From contig DITE01000076.1 in NCBI GenBank assembly GCA_002422725.1, positions 1-34,723 of the forward strand: a stretch of 34,723 bases of DNA. Reading direction: 5' to 3'. Below, piece by piece: positions 29,424-34,723 of this stretch. Below the pieces are notes generated by a model. That model did no database searches, was not told the origin of the DNA, and saw only the letters and a program-made list of their open reading frames with translations. A program made the position numbers and the translations under genes. Source of the DNA: Bacteroidales bacterium UBA6192 (GTDB lineage: Bacteria > Bacteroidota > Bacteroidia > Bacteroidales > F082). Numbering within the stretch: the stretch's first letter is position 1; the number at the start of each line of letters is the position of its first letter.

Positions 29424-31364
29424 ATGAATGTATTTTTAATAACCGATACCAGGTCAGATGTTGAACTACTTGCCTGTTTGAAAGATAAGCCCGGTTTTTT
29501 TTATAAGCACCATTTGATGGAGGGTGGGATTCATCTGTGGGAGAAATTGGCTGGCTGTTCCTGCGAAATTGTCATCATCAGTGAAACCCTGCTCGATGGC
29601 AGCTATAACGACATGAAGAGGCTCACAGATGAGTTTCCCCGTCTGGCATTTATTGTGTTGACCGATGAGTTGTTTGAAGAACATATCATTGGCCACATCC
29701 GCAAAGGCGCACAGGATTATCTGGTGCGCAAACATGTTGATATACACAGCCTTCTCAAATGCCTTCAGGTAAGCTATTCCAGGTCAAATCTACGATCCGA
29801 TCTGATCAAGGCACGCAGAGAGGCCGATGAAGCCCGCGAGGCAGGCAACCGACTGCTTTCGAGGATGAGCCATCAGATCAGAACACCCCTGAATGCCATC
29901 AGCGGTATGAGCGAAATGCTGCGCGATACCGAGCTTAACAGCAGGCAACGTTACTATCTGCAAACCATACACGAAAGTGGCGTTATGTTGGTTTCTCTTA
30001 TCAACGACCTGCTCGATTTTGCCCGTATCGAAGCCGGTAAGGTGAAAATACACCATAAAGTCTTCCGGATATACGACTCAATCAGAGAAAGCATCAACGC
30101 TGTGCTTCCATCTGCAATTGAGAAAAAGCTTGAAATTGTTTATCATATTCAGACATGTCTCCCCCATACTATGGCCGGCGACGATTTGCGCCTGCGTCAG
30201 GTCATCATGAATCTGCTTGACAATGCCATTAAGTTTACTGACCATGGTCATGTTATGCTGAAAGCTCAGTGTAAACTGATCAACGGGTTGCCGGTGCTGC
30301 ATATCAGTGTCGAAGACAGTGGGGTGGGGATTGCAAAACATGCCATTCCTGATTTGTTCAAAGCCTACACCCAGGCCGACGATTCGTCAGCCAATCAAGG
30401 TAAAAGTATTGGTCTTGGGTTGGCAATTTGTCACAAGCTTGTCCACCTCATGCATGGTGAAATGCAGGTGGAATCGGAGCCTGGCGTGGGTTCAGTATTC
30501 AGCTTTACCATTCCCATGGAAGAATGCCTCAATCAGAAGGATACGCCATTTGCCGAAGGAATTCTTCATCAGAAAAAGGTGCTTTATTTAACTTCTGTCA
30601 CAACACTCGATGAGTTGTTGAAGGATTATTGTGCCTATTGGCAGGCAGACCTACATATCAAATATGTTCATGAAGATTATCCCGAAATGTTGCATTTGCT
30701 CGATGAGTATGATTTGCTTATTTCGCAGCTGCGACCCACGTTTAAACTCGATCTGAAACTTATTGACAGGGTACGTTCCTTCAAAGAGATTCCGCATATT
30801 CTGATTAAAAATCCGGAAACAGCTCAGGATCAATTGCTGGTGATTCGAAAAGACACCGTGATCATCCCCAAACCACTCGATATTTATGAATTGTATGAGG
30901 TTATCGATGCTGTGCTTGAGAACAATGCATCGGTTCTGAACAACCGCCCTGGTATGCTAAGCCTGAATGATCATATGGGCGAGAGTCATCCCCTGGAAAT
31001 CCTTGTTGCCGAGGATAATGCCATCAATCAGAAGATAATACAATCGGTGCTGAACCGCTATGGTTATAATCCCAAGGTGGTGGTAAACGGAAAGCAAGCC
31101 GTTGAATCGGTTAAAAACCGACCCTACGATGTAATCCTCATGGATATACAGATGCCTGAAATGGATGGGATTGAAGCATGCCGTCAGATCAGGGAGAGCA
31201 TTGGACTAAAGCCTCAGCCGGCTATCATTGCCCTCACTGCAGACGCTTTGCAGCAAAGCCGCGACGAGTATATCGTTCAGGGATTCGATGAACTGCTTTA
31301 CAAGCCGGTTCAGACCAAGGCACTAATGCAGTTGATTTCAGCTTGTGAACGGATTAAAAGATAA
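29424..31364 (+). CDS. Cytosolic hybrid histidine kinase with degenerate N-terminal receiver
   Basis: A 646-residue protein without membrane segments. Residues 1-115 resemble a receiver (ending RKGAQDYLVRKHVDIHSL), but Ser53 stands where the phospho-acceptor Asp would be (IVIISETLLDG). A short linker helix (RREADEAREAGNRLL) leads to a HisKA domain with His150 in RMSHQIRTPLNAISGM; the residue after His is Gln, not the usual Glu. HATPase_c follows (about 245-370, with MNLLDNAIKF, VEDSGVGIAK and GLGLAICHKL). A second receiver-like segment (about 385-510) also seems degenerate. The C-terminal receiver (about 525-640) is canonical, with acidic residues in VAEDN, Asp574 in VILMDIQMPEMDG and Lys in LLYKPV. 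The substrate signal is unknown. Confidence 0.9.
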   Translation: MNVFLITDTRSDVELLACLKDKPGFFYKHHLMEGGIHLWEKLAGCSCEIVIISETLLDGSYNDMKRLTDEFPRLAFIVLTDELFEEHIIGHIRKGAQDYLVRKHVDIHSLLKCLQVSYSRSNLRSDLIKARREADEAREAGNRLLSRMSHQIRTPLNAISGMSEMLRDTELNSRQRYYLQTIHESGVMLVSLINDLLDFARIEAGKVKIHHKVFRIYDSIRESINAVLPSAIEKKLEIVYHIQTCLPHTMAGDDLRLRQVIMNLLDNAIKFTDHGHVMLKAQCKLINGLPVLHISVEDSGVGIAKHAIPDLFKAYTQADDSSANQGKSIGLGLAICHKLVHLMHGEMQVESEPGVGSVFSFTIPMEECLNQKDTPFAEGILHQKKVLYLTSVTTLDELLKDYCAYWQADLHIKYVHEDYPEMLHLLDEYDLLISQLRPTFKLDLKLIDRVRSFKEIPHILIKNPETAQDQLLVIRKDTVIIPKPLDIYELYEVIDAVLENNASVLNNRPGMLSLNDHMGESHPLEILVAEDNAINQKIIQSVLNRYGYNPKVVVNGKQAVESVKNRPYDVILMDIQMPEMDGIEACRQIRESIGLKPQPAIIALTADALQQSRDEYIVQGFDELLYKPVQTKALMQLISACERIKR

Positions 31365-31373
31365 CACGCCCAT

Positions 31374-33626
31374 TTACTGTCGGGTAGGGGATGCGATGAT
31401 CAGTTTTTGATTTTGTATTATTCTATTAATTTGAAAATTAAGAATATACAAACCTTGTGGCAGGGTATGAATATCAATTTTCAACTTTTCGCCGTACTTC
31501 AGGCTCCCTCGTTGAACAAGCTGCCCGGAAGTATTATAGAGGAATATTTCTATTGGCTCTTTTACCGGAATGGGTGATGTTATGTAGATAAAATCATCTG
31601 CAGGATTTGGGAACACATTCAGGTAACAGGTTCTGGGTTTTTCGTTCAAGCCCGGGAATATTTCGATCTGGTTGTTAAATAGTTGCAATCCACCACTGTA
31701 ATTTCCCGCAACTAAGGTCATGGAGTTTTCCGAAAACCAGTGTGTTGCTGCAGCAGTCCTCATGCCCTGTATGAAATACACCGATGTTGTATCAAGAAGT
31801 TGGTTTAGTTCGTCCACCTCCCTGAAAGTACCATCTAAGTTATTCGCTATCTGATCAAAGAGAAAGAGCTTTCCTTGCTCTGATCCAACAATCAGCATGA
31901 GTTCATTGTCGGGTTTACGAAAGAAATGCGGGCTGCTATAGCCATCGTAAGATATGTTAAAGTCTGTAACATTTACTTCTCCCAGATTATCTGTTACAAA
32001 CGTAAAATTGATCAATCCATTCGATTCAACTCCTTTATAAAAGTGCAGCTTTCCATTTTTCGATCCCATAATCAGATCGACAACACCATCATCGTCAATA
32101 TCATACAGCTGTGGAGCGCACCAGCTACCGACATCAATGCCTTGATAGGCTGTGTCATTAAGCTGCCAGTTGCCGGTTGAAGTCTGCGCAAGATGGATCA
32201 GTTTTCCATTTTCGCTACCAACCAGCATATCCGGTCTGCCATCACCGTTCAGATCGGCTATTGCGGGCGACAATCCTTTCAGCTTCAACGACGAAAGCAT
32301 CGCCACATCATTATCCCATAGCTCAAAGGCAGGGGATTGCGAATCACCGGTGTTTTTATACCATGCTAACTGGCTACGGTAAGCTGATCTGAGGGTTGTT
32401 CCTTCATACCATGAATGACTGTAATAGCCATAGTTACCTGCAACTAGATCAATCAGCCCATCGCTGTCAATGTCGGCAAAAGCAGGATAAGCTCCCGAGC
32501 CCAGGTCGATCATCTGATCTTGCAAAAACGATTTTGTGTGCAACACAAAAGCCGGAAGCTGAGCAGTTCCTTCGTTGAGGTAGAGCCAGATGCTGTTTTT
32601 ATTTTCAGATACGGATGGAGATGGGTCGAATGGGGAAACGATCAGGTCTTTCAATCCATCGTTGTTCACATCAATAAGCACTGAAAACGGCATGGAGTAA
32701 AGCTTCACGGCTTCAGTACCTGAAGGAAACGACCCGTTCTGCTCCACAATAAATGCCTCATTCACTGTGCCTCCATTGGTAAGCAGGTTAAGATTCGGGT
32801 AATCCACATCGGCCATGACCAGATCGGGTAAACCGTCGCCATTGTGATCAATCAGCATCATGGTTGCTCCCCGGTGACGGAATTTTTGCTCTGAAGAGAC
32901 AAATGGTTGTTTATAAAGACAGGTGTCAAGAAAAATTTGATTGTTTTCGTCGTGTTCTGCTATCCTGCCCCAGCAAAAATCAGTTTTTAAATAATCCAGG
33001 GAGTCAGTATGGCCATATTTTTCAATAGATTGGTTTTTATGAAGTTCCACAAAAGTGCCCAAAGCCCAGAAAGTAAGAATATCCAGGTCGCCATCGCCAT
33101 CCACATCAGCAATTACGGGATAATCAGCATTGGTGGCAATAATATTGACATAACCACCGCCCTGAAATGACTTGAGGTAGGGATAAACAACCCGTGTAAA
33201 CGACACCCTGGTTTGTGAAGTATTGCGATAAACCTTCATTCCTGCCCAGCCCGGAGAGTAGGTGAAAATATCTTCCCTGCCGTCCCTGTCGTAATCAGCC
33301 AGTTTGACCCATTCGGCCAGCTCAGGAAAATCCCCGGTATAGTAAGGTGCGTATCTGTAACTGATTTCGCCCGGCAATCCATTGTTAATAAAACAAAGTT
33401 TGCGGTTGCCTCTTCGGTCAAAAACAAACAAATCCTTTATCCCGTCCATGTTCAGGTCAATTTCACCAAACTGACAGGCATCCAGTCCACCTGCCCAGGG
33501 AAAAAGAAGTGTCTCGCCGGAAGCTTGTTCCACTTTGATTTCCTGTGAAAGCAATTTGGCAGGAAAGAGGAGTGAAATCAGCAAGCCAGAGAGAAGAAAG
33601 ATACGTTGAAAATGGGGTGTTAGCAT
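31374..33626 (-). CDS. Secreted FG-GAP/VCBS-repeat protein with T9SS sorting domain
   Basis: A 750-residue secreted protein. The signal peptide is about residues 1-27 (FLLSGLLISLLFPAKLLSQ). The body is a beta-propeller-like array of FG-GAP/VCBS repeats with eight calcium-binding motifs of the type DxDxDGxxD, including DLNMDGIKD, DYDRDGRED, DVDGDGDLD, DHNGDGLPD, DVNNDGLKD, DIDSDGLID, DLNGDGRPD and DIDDDGVVD. From about 665 on is a type A T9SS sorting domain (CYLNVFPNPADDFIYI, ending NQKLIIASPTRQ). Such proteins are surface-bound or secreted; binding is inferred and the partner is unknown. The stop lies 9 bp from the convergent hybrid-kinase stop. The -7 box is only 5 nt before the ATG. Confidence 0.9.
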   Translation of the reverse strand: MLTPHFQRIFLLSGLLISLLFPAKLLSQEIKVEQASGETLLFPWAGGLDACQFGEIDLNMDGIKDLFVFDRRGNRKLCFINNGLPGEISYRYAPYYTGDFPELAEWVKLADYDRDGREDIFTYSPGWAGMKVYRNTSQTRVSFTRVVYPYLKSFQGGGYVNIIATNADYPVIADVDGDGDLDILTFWALGTFVELHKNQSIEKYGHTDSLDYLKTDFCWGRIAEHDENNQIFLDTCLYKQPFVSSEQKFRHRGATMMLIDHNGDGLPDLVMADVDYPNLNLLTNGGTVNEAFIVEQNGSFPSGTEAVKLYSMPFSVLIDVNNDGLKDLIVSPFDPSPSVSENKNSIWLYLNEGTAQLPAFVLHTKSFLQDQMIDLGSGAYPAFADIDSDGLIDLVAGNYGYYSHSWYEGTTLRSAYRSQLAWYKNTGDSQSPAFELWDNDVAMLSSLKLKGLSPAIADLNGDGRPDMLVGSENGKLIHLAQTSTGNWQLNDTAYQGIDVGSWCAPQLYDIDDDGVVDLIMGSKNGKLHFYKGVESNGLINFTFVTDNLGEVNVTDFNISYDGYSSPHFFRKPDNELMLIVGSEQGKLFLFDQIANNLDGTFREVDELNQLLDTTSVYFIQGMRTAAATHWFSENSMTLVAGNYSGGLQLFNNQIEIFPGLNEKPRTCYLNVFPNPADDFIYITSPIPVKEPIEIFLYNTSGQLVQRGSLKYGEKLKIDIHTLPQGLYILNFQINRIIQNQKLIIASPTRQ

Positions 33627-33631
33627 ACTGT

Positions 33632-33639
33632 CAAAAGTA
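33632..33639 (-). promoter_or_regulatory. Bacteroidota -7 box (TACTTTTG) abutting the FG-GAP gene start
   Basis: TACTTTTG on the minus strand ends 5 nt before the ATG at 33626, predicting a transcript with almost no leader. A -33 TTTG at the right distance is not evident. Confidence 0.55.
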
Positions 33640-33865
33640 CTTTATTTTATTGTCATGATTTCATTCGTTATCGGGAAATATGCTGGCCGGCATTCCCGAT
33701 TTTCACAGTTTTGAAGCGATCAGATATCACGAAATGTGTTTGTTACAGTGTTTTCCTGATGATTATAACTGATAATTCAGGCTTCATCCTGAAATGTCAG
33801 CTTGCTGGCTAAACTTCAATTGTATGGCTGAACGATCGCTCAAAGCGATGGTTGGATTTTTTCGT

Positions 33866-33873
33866 TAATTTTG
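33866..33873 (+). promoter_or_regulatory. Bacteroidota -7 box (TAATTTTG) for the sigma-54 activator gene
   Basis: TAATTTTG ends 17 nt before the ATG at 33891. It is an exact TAnnTTTG match. Confidence 0.55.
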
Positions 33874-33890
33874 GACAAAATTTCACCCCC

Positions 33891-34723
33891 ATGCCACGCA
33901 TTTTAATTATTGACGATGAAGCCAGTATTCGCCGCACCTTACGCGAAATTCTGGAATACGAGAAGTACAAAATTGACGATGCTGCAACAGGGATGGAAGG
34001 TCTGGCGCTGATTCAGGAACAGGATTACGACATCATATTGTGTGATATCAAGATGCCCGAAATGGATGGCATCGAGGTGCTTGAGGCCATAAGGCAGATA
34101 AGCGAAACCCCTGTGATCATGATTTCGGGACATGGGACAATCGAAACAGCTGTTGAGGCCATCAAAAAAGGAGCTTACGATTATATCAGCAAACCGCCCG
34201 ACCTCAACCGTTTGCTTATCACCCTGCGAAATGCTCTGGATAAGTCGAACCTGATTTCTGAAACCAAGGCCTTGAAAAAGGTTGTCAGCAAAAAATACGA
34301 AATGATTGGCGAGTCAGTGCCAATGCAGCAAATCAGACAATTGGTTAACAAGGTAGCCCCAACCACCACCAGGGTGCTGATTACAGGTGAGAACGGAACA
34401 GGCAAAGAATTGGTTGCCAGGCAGCTACATGAATTAAGCAACCGTTCCTATGCCCCTTTTGTGGAAGTGAATTGTGCTGCAATTCCTTCTGAATTGATCG
34501 AAAGTCAATTGTTTGGCCACGAGAAAGGCTCATTTACTTCGGCAATCAGGCAGCGCAAGGGCGATTTTGAGCTGGCGCATGGCGGCACACTTTTCCTGGA
34601 CGAAATTGGCGACATGAGTTTGTCGGCACAGGCCAAGGTACTCAGGGCGCTGCAGGAAAATAAGATTACCAGGGTAGGGGGTGAGAAGGAGATTCCGGTT
34701 GATGTGCGGATTTTTGCAGCAAC
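33891..34723 (+). CDS. Sigma-54-dependent response regulator, NtrC family (C-terminus outside window)
   Basis: The first 277 codons of an NtrC-type activator. The receiver domain (1-120) has the acidic pair in LIIDDEASIRR, phospho-acceptor Asp52 in LCDIKMPEMDG, MISGHGT and Lys in YISKPP. A linker leads to the AAA+ sigma-54 interaction domain: Walker A GENGTGKE at 166-173, EVNCAAIP, and Walker B with GTLFLDEIGDMS. The loop that contacts sigma-54 reads GSFTSA at 213-218 instead of the textbook GAFTGA. The rest of the AAA+ domain and the HTH lie beyond the window. No partner kinase is adjacent in the window. Confidence 0.94.
   Translation, partial: MPRILIIDDEASIRRTLREILEYEKYKIDDAATGMEGLALIQEQDYDIILCDIKMPEMDGIEVLEAIRQISETPVIMISGHGTIETAVEAIKKGAYDYISKPPDLNRLLITLRNALDKSNLISETKALKKVVSKKYEMIGESVPMQQIRQLVNKVAPTTTRVLITGENGTGKELVARQLHELSNRSYAPFVEVNCAAIPSELIESQLFGHEKGSFTSAIRQRKGDFELAHGGTLFLDEIGDMSLSAQAKVLRALQENKITRVGGEKEIPVDVRIFAA

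Overview
The window looks like a chromosomal segment of a Bacteroidota (Bacteroidetes) bacterium. The evidence is the Bacteroidota-type promoter box TAnnTTTG in front of many genes, few Shine-Dalgarno sequences, four large secreted proteins (three ending in type IX secretion sorting domains, the fourth cut by the window edge), a PorD-type T9SS protein, the Bacteroidota form of RNA polymerase omega, and many genes typical of the phylum. A Bacteroidales/Marinilabiliales-like lineage is my guess; the sequence does not fix the order.

Layout. 1-2641 (minus) is the 5' part of a very large secreted leucine-rich-repeat protein built of capped modules; its C-terminus lies outside the window. Next come a COG2403 predicted GTPase (minus), argS, a secreted haem-motif/TIG-repeat protein, a small zinc-ribbon protein and a PhnP-like metallo-hydrolase (minus). 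10033-13773 is a tightly packed run: a DUF6913-like protein, dapA and a secreted M14 carboxypeptidase. A polytopic membrane protein and an alpha-oxoamine synthase (serine palmitoyltransferase or cysteate acyltransferase type) lie on the minus strand. 16206-21186 is a housekeeping cluster, bamD-rpoZ-coaBC-porD-recN, followed by fabI. 22378-26282 encodes a propeller-type sensor histidine kinase and its LytTR response regulator, but the kinase is split by one in-frame TAA. Two small predicted lipoproteins follow. xseA-xseB (minus), a hybrid histidine kinase, an FG-GAP/VCBS secreted protein (minus) and the start of a sigma-54 activator-type response regulator complete the window.

How it fits together. 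Cell-envelope biology dominates: BamD (outer-membrane assembly), PorD (T9SS), several T9SS-type cargo proteins, lipoproteins, FabI and the oxoamine synthase (lipids), plus three signalling systems. I see no RNA genes, CRISPR array, IS element or phage module, and no clearly new multi-gene system. The points most worth a second look are the modular LRR gene with an exact 84-bp repeat in phase ten units apart, the nonsense-split sensor kinase, apparently leaderless promoters at bamD and the FG-GAP gene, and motif substitutions in the hybrid kinase, XseA and the sigma-54 regulator.
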